A model generated the notes under the pieces. The model did not search any database and had not been told where the DNA came from. It saw nothing but the letters and a program-made list of their open reading frames with translations. From assembly GCF_013282725.1 (NCBI RefSeq), contig NZ_CP054043.1, forward strand, positions 2,914,001-2,978,000: a stretch of 64,000 nucleotides of DNA, in the 5' to 3' direction. This document shows, in pieces, positions 45,623 to 54,466 of the stretch (position 1 is the first letter of the stretch; each line of letters starts with the position of its first letter). A program made the translations under genes and the position numbers. The stretch is from Yersinia mollaretii ATCC 43969. GTDB taxonomy: Bacteria; Pseudomonadota; Gammaproteobacteria; Enterobacterales; Enterobacteriaceae.

Positions 45623-46732
45623 GTGAAAACACTTCTGTTAACCGGTGCAACAGGTTTTTTGGGCGGAGCAGTGCTCGAAAAGTTATTGTTGGAAAACTCA
45701 GATTTTAATTATTTATTATTAGTTAGGGCCAAGACACCGGAACAGGGATTAACCCGCATTCGAGAAAATCTGGCAAAGTTTTATCTGCCTGCCGGGCGGT
45801 TGAATAAAATAACGACGAACCATATTTTATTGGGTGATTTAGCTGAACCCAATAGTTTTATTCATGATCCGCGTATTAACGAGGTGACCCATGTTATTAA
45901 TTGCGCGGCTGTCGCGTCATTCGGTAATAATCCATTAATCTGGAAAGTGAATGTTGAGGGTACGCTACTCTTTGGCAAAAGAATGGCCGAGGTGGCGGGT
46001 TTACAGCGGTTTGTCCATGTTGGGACGGCCATGTCATGCACCCCTGATGCGGATACTGTTGTGAGTGAGCAGGTATTATTAGCGGAAGATGATGCGCATT
46101 TAGTGGAGTACACCAAATCTAAATCTGCCATTGAACGCCTGCTGGTGGAACAGTGCCCAAATTTACCCTTAGTATTTGCTCGTCCATCGATTGTTGTTGG
46201 GCATACCCGTTTAGGTTGCCAGCCATCGAGCAGTATTTTTTGGGTATTCCGAATGGCGTTAATGCTGCGTAAATTTATGTGCTCATTGGATGACTATATT
46301 GACGTCATTCCTGTCGATTATTGTGCTGATGCGTTGCTCTGTATTTTGCAGCACCCAAACTTACCCGACAATATCTATCACATTTCTGCTGGGGAAAAAG
46401 AGAGCGTCAGTTTTGCCGAAATTGATCTGGCAATGTCATCAGCGGCGAGGCAGACCCCAATGGGGGCAGATTATCGGCAGGTAGAATATAGTGTGTTGGT
46501 ACAGATGCGTAATCAACTGAAAGGTATTTTCGGCCCCTGTAATGAGCGGCTCATGTTGAAAGCCATGCGTTTATATGGCTCCTTCGCCATGCTCAATGTA
46601 CGTTTTAATAATGAACGGCTACTGAGTTTGGGCATGCCACGATCGCCACGCTTCACCGATTATATTGCCTGCTGCGTGGAATCCAGCCACGGAATCACTA
46701 TTCAGCAGCAAATGGCGGTTGATTTTAAATAA
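45623..46732 (+). CDS. NAD(P)-binding thioester-reductase-like protein (NAD_binding_4 family)
   Basis: This 369-residue protein resembles the reductase domain that releases acyl thioesters in peptide synthetases and the fatty acyl-CoA reductases: nucleotide motif LLTGATGFLGGAVLEKLL at the start, VTHVINCAAVASF, NVEGTLLFGKRM, the YxxxK pair in VEYTKSKSAIERLL and ARPSIVVGHTR. I prefer GTG at 45623, six bases after AGGA, over the ATG at 45608, which has no site. The gene is more AT-rich than its neighbours and stands alone, with no synthetase or carrier protein nearby. The substrate is unknown. Confidence 0.75.
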   Translation: MKTLLLTGATGFLGGAVLEKLLLENSDFNYLLLVRAKTPEQGLTRIRENLAKFYLPAGRLNKITTNHILLGDLAEPNSFIHDPRINEVTHVINCAAVASFGNNPLIWKVNVEGTLLFGKRMAEVAGLQRFVHVGTAMSCTPDADTVVSEQVLLAEDDAHLVEYTKSKSAIERLLVEQCPNLPLVFARPSIVVGHTRLGCQPSSSIFWVFRMALMLRKFMCSLDDYIDVIPVDYCADALLCILQHPNLPDNIYHISAGEKESVSFAEIDLAMSSAARQTPMGADYRQVEYSVLVQMRNQLKGIFGPCNERLMLKAMRLYGSFAMLNVRFNNERLLSLGMPRSPRFTDYIACCVESSHGITIQQQMAVDFK

Positions 46733-46737
46733 GCTAA

Positions 46738-46768
46738 TTTCCCCGCCAGACTCCCTCTGGCGGGGAAA
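46738..46768 (+). terminator. Hairpin after the reductase-like gene
   Basis: TTTCCCCGCCAGA and TCTGGCGGGGAAA form a perfect 13-base-pair stem with a CTCCC loop, six bases after the stop. The following T-run is short (CTCTATTT). Confidence 0.65.
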
Positions 46769-46891
46769 CTCTATTTGACGCCATTTCCCACGACACATTG
46801 CCCACGACTTTTGGTTACGGTTAACCTCGTGTCAGCGAGCCATAACTCAGCTAGACTTGGGTTTTGGTATCTTATTGGAAGTAGGTGTGTT

Positions 46892-47950
46892 GTGCGCCTG
46901 AATAAAAAAATCTCGCCACTGGATAACCTGATTTATAGCCATTACCGCATCACTCATGCTTTGCGTATTACGCTGGCATTTATCTTAACGTTTCTGATTA
47001 TCCGCTTGCTGGCACTCCCGGAAGGGACATGGCCACTGATCACACTGGTCGTGGTGATGGGGCCAATATCTTATTGGGGCAATGTGTTATCGAGGGCGCT
47101 ACAACGTATTGGCGGCACTGTTTTTGGTGCCATCTCTGGCCTGATAGCCCTCTATCTTGAATCCTACTCCCTGACACTCATGCTGGTTTGGTGCGGGGTC
47201 GTGATGTTCCTGTGCGGCTATCTCACCCTAGGAAAGCGGCCTTATATGGCGCTGCTGATCGGGATTACGCTGGCGGTGGTCTGTGGCTCTGCACCGGGGG
47301 ATATGAACACCGCGCTATGGCGCAGCGGCGATGTGATTTTTGGCTCCTTATTGGCGTTGATTTTTACCAGTGTTTATCCGCAGCGTGCCTTCACCCACTG
47401 GCGTATGCAAATGAGTGATAACTTGCGGGCTATCAGCCAGATTTACGCCGCTTATCTGTCGCCAAATGTGGTTGAGCGCCCGCGATTAGAGCCAAAGTTA
47501 AAAGCTGCGCTAAATCAGTCAGTGAAGATGCGCACGCTGATTGCCCCCTCGAGCAAAGAATCTCATATCAATAAAGACGTTTTCGAGGCTATTCAGACAC
47601 TGAGCCGCAATCTGATATGCACCTTGGAGCTGTTGGTGGATGCCTATTGGTCGTCGCGCGAAAGCCATTTTATTATGCTCAACGCCAAAGGTTTACGTAG
47701 CACCCAGTTGATGACGATTCGCACGCTGAATACACTCAGTGACAGTCTGCGTGATGGTTCGCCTGCCCGTGAACGGGAGGTCGCGGCGGATTTGAGTGTG
47801 ATTTCCAGCGAGTTAAAATCACTGATGCTGGCTGTGACGCAGGAGCAGCAGGTAGAAACGCCGATTTATGGCTATGTTTGGTTGAGTCTGGAGTTGACCA
47901 AACAGCTTGAGGAATTGGATGATCTGATTAATATGACTCTGCGCAGGTGA
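46892..47950 (+). CDS. yeeA: YeeA, FUSC-family membrane protein
   Basis: This inner-membrane protein is of the fusaric acid resistance (FUSC) family and unknown substrate. The GTG at 46892 gives 352 residues, the same as E. coli YeeA, and lies six bases after AGG; a TTG at 46775 would add 39 residues that overlap the hairpin region and is unlikely. Six N-terminal helices (about 25-165, with GTWPLITLVVVMGPISYWGN and RIGGTVFGAISGLIALYLES) precede a soluble helical domain with LIAPSSKE and VETPIYGYVW, all conserved. Confidence 0.9.
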   Translation: MRLNKKISPLDNLIYSHYRITHALRITLAFILTFLIIRLLALPEGTWPLITLVVVMGPISYWGNVLSRALQRIGGTVFGAISGLIALYLESYSLTLMLVWCGVVMFLCGYLTLGKRPYMALLIGITLAVVCGSAPGDMNTALWRSGDVIFGSLLALIFTSVYPQRAFTHWRMQMSDNLRAISQIYAAYLSPNVVERPRLEPKLKAALNQSVKMRTLIAPSSKESHINKDVFEAIQTLSRNLICTLELLVDAYWSSRESHFIMLNAKGLRSTQLMTIRTLNTLSDSLRDGSPAREREVAADLSVISSELKSLMLAVTQEQQVETPIYGYVWLSLELTKQLEELDDLINMTLRR

Positions 47951-48087
47951 TCATTCGTGGCGATCAGGCAGATGAAATTTCTGTCTGGCGGGTAAAGCAG
48001 GTAAGATAAGCCAATGAATCTTGTCACCGGGTACGGCAAAGCGGTAAGGTGCAGGTAGCCTGGTCACCAGCAATTGAATTTGTGTAA

Positions 48088-48426
<339 letters not shown>

Positions 48427-48467
48427 CTTTTACCCAACGCGGGGTGGCTTTGAGGCTATCGAATATT

Positions 48468-48495
48468 AGGCTGGCATTGATTGCCAGCCTTTTTC
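48468..48495. terminator. Bidirectional terminator between tmaR and the ABC operon
   Basis: AGGCTGGCA-TTGA-TTGCCAGCCTTTTT; it directly abuts the stop codon of the convergent permease gene. Confidence 0.85.
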
Positions 48496-49470
48496 TTAGC
48501 GGTTTTGACGTAAGAAGCGAAACGCCGGAATATTCACCCCTTTGATAAAGATAAAGGCCAGCAGCAGCGACCCCCAGAGCGCCATAGTGATATAACTACT
48601 GACCCCCATGATGTTCAGCCCGCTTTCCAGCATTTGCAGCAGGAACAGTGCCAGCACAATCCCGAAAATCTTACCGAATCCCCCATCAGGATTAACCCCG
48701 CCCAACACCGTCGCCAAAATGGTGATCAGCAGCAGTGACTCACCATAGGAGGCTTTGGCCGAGTTCAGTTTAGACATCATCAGCAGTGCGGCGACAGCGC
48801 ACAGCAGGGATGAGATGACGTAAACCCAAATCAGTGTACGGCGGGTGTTTATGCCAGAGAAAAAGGTCGCTTTCTCATTGGAGCCGGAGAGATAAATTTG
48901 GCGGCCCAATGGGGTCTTCGCCAGAATCAGCCAGATAACCAACGCCACTGCGATGAACAGATAGAGCGGCAATGGCACACCGAGAAAATGACTGCGATCC
49001 AGAGCCAATACATAGTTTGGGAAGTTAGAGATGGCCGAGCCCTTGGAGATCAGCACGTTCACGCCTTTTAGCAGCGTCATGATGCCGAGTGTCGCCAAAA
49101 TAGGGGAGACGCGAACAATCGAGATCAGCACACCATTAATCAGCCCCACCACTAAGGCGACCGAGGCACCGGCCAGCAGCATGAGCATCATTGAGCTGAA
49201 TGTCGGCTCCAGATGAGTACAAACCCACGCCATGACAAGCGCACTGGCATTGGCGGTCGCAATAATGGATAAGTTAATCCCACCCGTCAGCATGGTGATA
49301 GCCATAGCCAGCGTTAATACCCCAGCGACAGGAATTTGCGAAGCGATGGATTGGAAGTTGGCCGCCGACCAGAATACCTGTGGGATCAGCAGGCTGAACA
49401 CCACGCCAACCAGCACCAGCAGTGCGATCAGCCAGCGCTCGGTATGATCACGTTGCGTTGTTTTTGACAT
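48496..49470 (-). CDS. Sugar-type ABC transporter permease 2
   Basis: This 324-residue permease of the RbsC/AraH family is the last gene of a four-gene operon. It has about nine helices and the family segments MLTGGINLSIIATANA and YLSGSNEKATFFSGINTRR, then TILATVLGGVNPDGGFGK. It differs clearly from the other permease of the operon, so the channel is probably a heterodimer, as in AI-2 (LsrC/LsrD) and rhamnose-type systems. It starts two bases after the preceding stop. Confidence 0.87.
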   Translation of the reverse strand: MSKTTQRDHTERWLIALLVLVGVVFSLLIPQVFWSAANFQSIASQIPVAGVLTLAMAITMLTGGINLSIIATANASALVMAWVCTHLEPTFSSMMLMLLAGASVALVVGLINGVLISIVRVSPILATLGIMTLLKGVNVLISKGSAISNFPNYVLALDRSHFLGVPLPLYLFIAVALVIWLILAKTPLGRQIYLSGSNEKATFFSGINTRRTLIWVYVISSLLCAVAALLMMSKLNSAKASYGESLLLITILATVLGGVNPDGGFGKIFGIVLALFLLQMLESGLNIMGVSSYITMALWGSLLLAFIFIKGVNIPAFRFLRQNR

Positions 49471-49472
49471 GA

Positions 49473-50510
49473 TTATATCCCTACCTTATGACGTTGGCCC
49501 CAAGCCGTCACACTGATACTGATGACAATCACCAGACCGATAACCACGGTGTGCCAGTACGACGAAATACCCAGTAAATTCAATCCATTCTGTAATATCG
49601 CCAGCAGAATCACCCCCAGTAAAGTCCCCGTGAGGGTGCCACGCCCGCCCACAATACTGGTGCCACCGAGCACCACTGCTGCCAGCACGGTCAGCTCATA
49701 ACCCAGCAATGAATCCGGCGCGACGGTTAAGACGGTATAGGACTGTACTACGCCGGCGATCCCAGATAAAAAACCCATATAGCCATAGACAAAGAGTTGC
49801 AGCTTAAGAATGCTGAACCCCATGCGGGAGGCCGCTTCCTGATTGCCGCCCAATGCATAAATTTGGCGGCCAATACTGGTGCGGGTCATCAGTAGGGCCG
49901 TGACGATAATGGTGATCAGGAGTGTCAGAATGGGCAGCGAGAGGCCATAGTCATAGCCATCGGCAGCGGTAAAGGAGAAGATCATTGGCCCATGTTCGAA
50001 CCACTCAGGGTAGGTATAGAGCCAGACCCCCCGGCTGAGATACAACAGCAAGCCATAGAATATATTCAGCGTAGAAATGGTGATGATGATAGAGGGCACG
50101 CGCAGGCGATTAACCAGCAGCGCATTAATCAACCCCAACAATAATCCAATACCGCCTGCTAGCGCGAAAGCCACCGGGAAGTTGCCGCCAAATTTCACAA
50201 TTAATGTCACCATGACATATTGCGAAATAATGGTCATGGCAGGGAATGAAATATCAATGCCGCCAGAAATTAACACGATAAATAATCCACACGCCAAAAT
50301 GGTCAACATGGCATAGTTATTGATCAGATCGTAAATATTGGCGAGGGTCAGAAAATCTGGGCTAGTGAAGGCAAGATAAGTCGAAATAATCAAAATAGTG
50401 AAGGCCAACATCACTTCATGACGTTTCAGATGTTCTTTATTAAATAAACCGTCATGACTGCGGTTCACTTTATGGGGCACAGATTTATCTACCGCATGGG
50501 GATTAGCCAT
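49473..50510 (-). CDS. Sugar-type ABC transporter permease 1
   Basis: This 345-residue permease of the same family has a hydrophilic N-terminal extension of about 30 residues and the segments LISGGIDISFPAMT, IYALGGNQEAASRMGFS and VVLGGTSIVGGRGTLTG. It overlaps the ATPase gene by eight bases, indicating coupled translation. Confidence 0.88.
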   Translation of the reverse strand: MANPHAVDKSVPHKVNRSHDGLFNKEHLKRHEVMLAFTILIISTYLAFTSPDFLTLANIYDLINNYAMLTILACGLFIVLISGGIDISFPAMTIISQYVMVTLIVKFGGNFPVAFALAGGIGLLLGLINALLVNRLRVPSIIITISTLNIFYGLLLYLSRGVWLYTYPEWFEHGPMIFSFTAADGYDYGLSLPILTLLITIIVTALLMTRTSIGRQIYALGGNQEAASRMGFSILKLQLFVYGYMGFLSGIAGVVQSYTVLTVAPDSLLGYELTVLAAVVLGGTSIVGGRGTLTGTLLGVILLAILQNGLNLLGISSYWHTVVIGLVIVISISVTAWGQRHKVGI

Positions 50511-51984
50511 TGACTACCTCCGCGATGGCTGCTTCGCTGCTGTTGCTGGGTAAGAACTCCTGCACCAGTCTCCCGGCCCGCATCACTAAAATTCGGTGGC
50601 TGTTAAAGTAAGCCTCATCAATCTCATCGCAAACCATGAATATCGCAATGCCCCGTGCTGCTAGCGCATTGATAATATTATAAATACCCGCTTTATTGGC
50701 GATATCGACCCCGACGGTGGGGGAGTCGAGAATCAATATTTGGGGATCAGTGGCGAGCCATTTGGCTATCGCAATCCGCTGCGCATTACCGCCGGATAAG
50801 GTATTTACCGGCAAGTCGCTATTGCCGATTTTGATCGACAGGTGCTTCACCATATCTTCGACCAAGGTATCGACCCGCTCAGTGCGCATCAGATGAAAGG
50901 CATTTTTCAGCCGATGCAACACGGTGGCGCTGATATTGTCGCGAATAGATTGCGCCATAATCAATCCGGTGCTCATTCTATCTTCCGAAACGTAACCGAT
51001 ACCCGCAGCAATGGCGTCGCGGTTACTGGCAAAATAGACCGGTTTATCATTGATACGAATGGTGCCTGACTCCGGCGTGGTCAAACCGAATAAACTCAGG
51101 CAGAGTTCAGTTCGCCCAGAACCCAGCAAGCCCACCAACGAGACAATTTCGCCGGGATGCAGAGTCAGTGAGATATTGTGATACTCGTGGCTGCGGGACA
51201 GCTCCTCCACCGCTAACACCGGTGGGCGGGCGGCGTGATAGGGCGGCAGCACCTGAAAATCAAACTTCATGCCGGTCATTAGCCAAGCCAATCTCTGGTT
51301 ATCCACTTCGGCAGCAGGGTAAGTACCGACCCAATCCCCATCTTTCAGCACCGTAATGCGGTCTGAAATTTCCAGCACTTCACTCAAGCGGTGGCTGACA
51401 AAGACCACGCATATATTGCGTGATTTCAGCTCATGCACCACGCGCAGCAAGCCGTTAACCTCTTGTCGCGTCAGAGAGGCGGTGGGTTCATCCATCACAA
51501 TCAGGCGGGCATCCTGTGCCAGTGCGCGGCAAATGGCGACCAATTGCTTCTGAGCAATGGGTAAATTCTCAACCAATTCATCCAGATCAAGGTGGGCATC
51601 AATGCTACTGATCACCTGTTTCGCTGTGGCGCGCATTTGGCGTTTATCCACCCACAGATGATGGTGATAATGGTTCATGGCGATATTCTCAGCCACAGTC
51701 AGATTTGGGAAGAGTGACAAATCCTGATAAATCACCTGAATCCCCAGCCGAACCGATTCGATCGGTGTCAGGGTGGCGTAGGTTTTGCCATCAATGGTTA
51801 TTGCGGCATCCGCATCGGGCTGGTAGACGCCGGAGATAATCTTGATCAGTGTCGATTTACCACAACCGTTCTGCCCCGCGAGGCAATGAACCTCACCCGG
51901 TAGCAGGGTCATCGCGACCTTGTTTAGCGCCTTGACGCCATAAAAGGTTTTGCTGATGTTTTCCAGGGTAATAAATGGCTGCAT
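50503..51984 (-). CDS. Sugar-type ABC transporter ATPase
   Basis: The 493 residues contain two ABC domains: the first with Walker A GQNGCGKST (about 37) and LIVMDEPTASL, the second with the degenerate Walker A GLLGSGRTE and signature LSGGNAQRIAIAKWL, then ILDSPTVGVDI, where Ser replaces the usual Glu-adjacent residue. The ATG at 51984 follows AGAGGAT. It lies 238 bases after the binding-protein gene, with a hairpin and a repeat in between. Confidence 0.88.
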   Translation of the reverse strand: MQPFITLENISKTFYGVKALNKVAMTLLPGEVHCLAGQNGCGKSTLIKIISGVYQPDADAAITIDGKTYATLTPIESVRLGIQVIYQDLSLFPNLTVAENIAMNHYHHHLWVDKRQMRATAKQVISSIDAHLDLDELVENLPIAQKQLVAICRALAQDARLIVMDEPTASLTRQEVNGLLRVVHELKSRNICVVFVSHRLSEVLEISDRITVLKDGDWVGTYPAAEVDNQRLAWLMTGMKFDFQVLPPYHAARPPVLAVEELSRSHEYHNISLTLHPGEIVSLVGLLGSGRTELCLSLFGLTTPESGTIRINDKPVYFASNRDAIAAGIGYVSEDRMSTGLIMAQSIRDNISATVLHRLKNAFHLMRTERVDTLVEDMVKHLSIKIGNSDLPVNTLSGGNAQRIAIAKWLATDPQILILDSPTVGVDIANKAGIYNIINALAARGIAIFMVCDEIDEAYFNSHRILVMRAGRLVQEFLPSNSSEAAIAEVVNG

Positions 51985-52071
51985 AGATCCTCTGGATACA
52001 AATAGATGCTATCTAAACCATAAAAGAGCCAGACAAGAGACTGCGACCATGAAGCTGGAGCAATATCAATT

Positions 52072-52143
52072 GAAGGGGAAGCGTGCCGTTGGGGTCGTAG
52101 CGGCGTAAGCCGCCGGAGTGCCCCTAGGTGCGTTAAACCCTTC
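52072..52143. repeat. 70-base palindromic element, copy B
   Basis: It is bounded by GAAGGGG and CCCTTC, with GTGCCGTTGGGGTCGTAGCG, a GCGGC-GTAA-GCCGC hairpin and GTGCCCC. It matches the element at 14637-14706 read on the opposite strand in length and layout. It lies in the gap between the ABC binding-protein and ATPase genes. Confidence 0.7.
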
Positions 52144-52177
52144 TGACTCAGAACTTATCGGCTATTTTTTTCATTAA

Positions 52178-52210
52178 TGGCAGAACCGAACAGGCCATTC
52201 GGTTCTGCCA
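52178..52210 (-). other. Strong hairpin after the binding-protein gene
   Basis: TGGCAGAACCGAA and TTCGGTTCTGCCA form a perfect 13-base-pair stem with a CAGGCCA loop, 13 bases after the stop of the binding-protein gene. No U-run follows on the minus strand. Such structures often protect the upstream message so that the binding protein is made in excess over the ATPase and permeases. Confidence 0.6.
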
Positions 52211-52222
52211 TAACGTGGTGAA

Positions 52223-53206
52223 TCAATACAGCGAATCGACGTTATCTTTGGTGACACGCAACACATTGTGGAACTGAATCAGATGCTTATCCTGATCGAC
52301 TTCCGCTTTACCCACCCCCGGGATCTCCATACCGGTTTCGATTTTCTCGCCTTTCAACACTTTGTCAGCGACGGCGGTCAAGGCATAACCGGCAGAACCT
52401 GGGTCATAGGTCACGCCCATCGCAATATCACCGCTTTTCACCAGAGAAGCCGCTTGAGAAGGGATCATCATGCCAAAGACATGCACTTTATCTTTCGCCC
52501 GTTTCTCTTTCACGGCACGACCGGCCCCAATCGGGCCTTGTGAACCGAAAGCCACAATCCCTTTCAGGTCACTGTGGGCTTTCATCAAGTCCAGCGTGGT
52601 GCGGCGTGAATCATCAATGCTCTCGGCAACTGGCATACGGCTGGTCACTTCGAACATATCGGGGTAGTGCTCTTTCTGATATTTAACAAACAGATCGGCC
52701 CACAGATTATGTTGTGGCACGGTCAGGCTACCGACATAAATGACATAGCCGCCTTTGCCCCCCATGGCTTTCGCCATCTCTTCCACGTTATCGGCGGCAA
52801 ATTTAGCGTTATCAATGATTTCGATATCCCAGTTGGCACTTGGCTGCCCCGGAGATTCATTGGTCAACACCACGATCCCTGCGTCACGGGCTTTCTTGAA
52901 TACCGGCTCCAGCACATCGGCATCGTTCGGTACAATACTGATAGCACTGACTTTCTTGGCGATTAAGTCCTCGATGATTTTCACTTGTTGTGGGGCATCG
53001 GTACTGGAGGGGCCGACCTGATAGGCTTTGATACCCAAGTCTTTACCCGCCCGCTCCACGCCTTCACCCATGCGGTTAAACCACGGCATACCCGCGATTT
53101 TCGAGATATTGACCACTTCGACTTCTTGCGCCAGTGCGCTACCCGAGCACGCCATCATGCTAAACAGGCTGGCGGCCAGTAAGGTTTTGACACTCAATTT
53201 ATTCAT
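52223..53206 (-). CDS. Periplasmic binding protein, LsrB/RhaS-like
   Basis: This 327-residue type-I binding protein has a signal peptide (MNKLSVKTLLAASLFSMMAC, then GSALAQ) and begins the mature part with VEVVNISKIAGMPWFNRM. The segments PSSTDAPQQVKIIEDLIAKK and AISIVPNDADVLEPVFKKA place it in the group that includes AI-2 (LsrB) and rhamnose-binding proteins. The Cys in SMMACSGSA could be read as a lipobox-like site, but SALAQ fits signal peptidase I. It leads an operon with one ATPase and two permeases; no lsrK/F/G or sugar catabolic gene is adjacent, so the ligand stays open. Confidence 0.85.
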   Translation of the reverse strand: MNKLSVKTLLAASLFSMMACSGSALAQEVEVVNISKIAGMPWFNRMGEGVERAGKDLGIKAYQVGPSSTDAPQQVKIIEDLIAKKVSAISIVPNDADVLEPVFKKARDAGIVVLTNESPGQPSANWDIEIIDNAKFAADNVEEMAKAMGGKGGYVIYVGSLTVPQHNLWADLFVKYQKEHYPDMFEVTSRMPVAESIDDSRRTTLDLMKAHSDLKGIVAFGSQGPIGAGRAVKEKRAKDKVHVFGMMIPSQAASLVKSGDIAMGVTYDPGSAGYALTAVADKVLKGEKIETGMEIPGVGKAEVDQDKHLIQFHNVLRVTKDNVDSLY

Positions 53207-53605
53207 CTAATAAGGCTCCCGGAGCAAATGTAGGTTGAGGTTATCGTTATGACCTGCGGTATTGCTGCAATAGTTGGCTTCTGTATTACATGAGTTTTAT
53301 TTATGTTTTTAAAAAATTGAAGATTTAACAGGCAGCAGATTTTACATCTGCACTACATTTCCTGTTGCTCGACTCTAATCCCCCGATAGCGATTTCCCCC
53401 ATATCCCTGAATGCTATTTATATGGATTAATTAGCTGCTTTCCCTGTTTGTGACTGAGGTCATGATTCTGGCGGGAAGGGCAAAGAGAATTACATAAAAG
53501 TGATGGGCAGGAGGGGAATAACAGGGGTGATTACATGGACATTATGATTCGGATATTTCTCACCCATTTAGCTCGCCATCTGGGACTCAATAGCGGCCAA
53601 AGAGA
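53207..53605. other. Intergenic region between the ABC operon and the pdu/cob end
   Basis: No gene and no clear repeat was found in these 399 bases. The part near 53220-53340 probably contains the promoter of the ABC operon. I saw no terminator with a U-run for the pdu/cob transcript after pduX. Confidence 0.5.
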
Positions 53606-54466
53606 TTACCGCACCCCACCGGACACCATGGTCAGCAGGTGCTGGTTTGGGTAGTTTTGGGTGATATTGCGCCGCTGTAGTTGCCAATAAATCTGTTCTA
53701 CGTCATGGCGTTGGCGGTCTAGTAGCAACCCCACCACACTGCCGCTGTGGGCGACATTCAGCCCGTATAAATCCAGATCTTCCACTAATTCCATCAGCGC
53801 CGAAAAATCGGGTTTGACCAGCAAACGCTGGCTGGCTTGTGCGCTGAGGGTGGTGGCTTGGCCCAACAGTGAACAGTCGCGGCGGTCAACGGCTTGGGTA
53901 AAGAGTTGCCACGCTTGCGCCAGTGAAGCGGCACTGGTCAGCAGTTCAGCTTGGCGATCACGGCGATGGTAATCCTCGGTATTTAGGATCTGCGGGCTTT
54001 CCAGCAGCAAAATATCCACGGCGGGCTGCCAATCATAAGAAATTTGTGTGGCGGCGGTTTGGTGATCAAACAGAGTTAACTGCTGAAACAGTGTGCTGTC
54101 AGTGGGTTCGAGGCTGACACACAGTGCCGCGAGGGTGGTCTCATCAAGGGTTTCACCCAAATGACGGGCGGTGGCCAGTGCGGTGGCAGCAATATCTGCG
54201 GTGCTGCTCGCCAGCCCTTTTGCCACCGGAATGGTGGAATCAAAATGGATATTAAGGCCACGGGCCAGCTCGGCGGGGTGGTCGAAGTGAGCCAGCACCG
54301 CCGCCAACATCTGGCGCATCCGGGGCCGCTCATGGCCGCTGGGTATCCCGTCACTCACCGAGACGGTGCTGAACCAGTTCACCGGGCAGGAGATCAGCTT
54401 CTCGCCTCCCAGTATCCAGCCCTGAATTAACTCACCACAGGAGGCAGGGCATCGGGCTTCAGCCAT
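53606..54466 (-). CDS. pduX: L-threonine kinase PduX
   Basis: PduX phosphorylates L-threonine for the aminopropanol arm of cobalamin. The 286 residues belong to the GHMP kinase family; the ATP-binding motif is PVAKGLASSTADIAATALA (about 78-96), and the start MAEARCPASCGELIQGWI is typical. Its first eight bases overlap the end of cobD, whose enzyme uses its product. It is the last gene of the operon. Confidence 0.93.
   Translation of the reverse strand: MAEARCPASCGELIQGWILGGEKLISCPVNWFSTVSVSDGIPSGHERPRMRQMLAAVLAHFDHPAELARGLNIHFDSTIPVAKGLASSTADIAATALATARHLGETLDETTLAALCVSLEPTDSTLFQQLTLFDHQTAATQISYDWQPAVDILLLESPQILNTEDYHRRDRQAELLTSAASLAQAWQLFTQAVDRRDCSLLGQATTLSAQASQRLLVKPDFSALMELVEDLDLYGLNVAHSGSVVGLLLDRQRHDVEQIYWQLQRRNITQNYPNQHLLTMVSGGVR

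Noticed and set aside
46775..46891. N-terminal extension of YeeA from a TTG start
   Set aside because: It begins six bases after a strong hairpin and lacks similarity to YeeA; the GTG at 46892 gives the family length.
52223..53206. Naming the binding protein LsrB
   Set aside because: It resembles the AI-2/rhamnose group but no lsrK, lsrR, lsrF or lsrG lies near, and the AI-2 contact residues could not be confirmed by eye.
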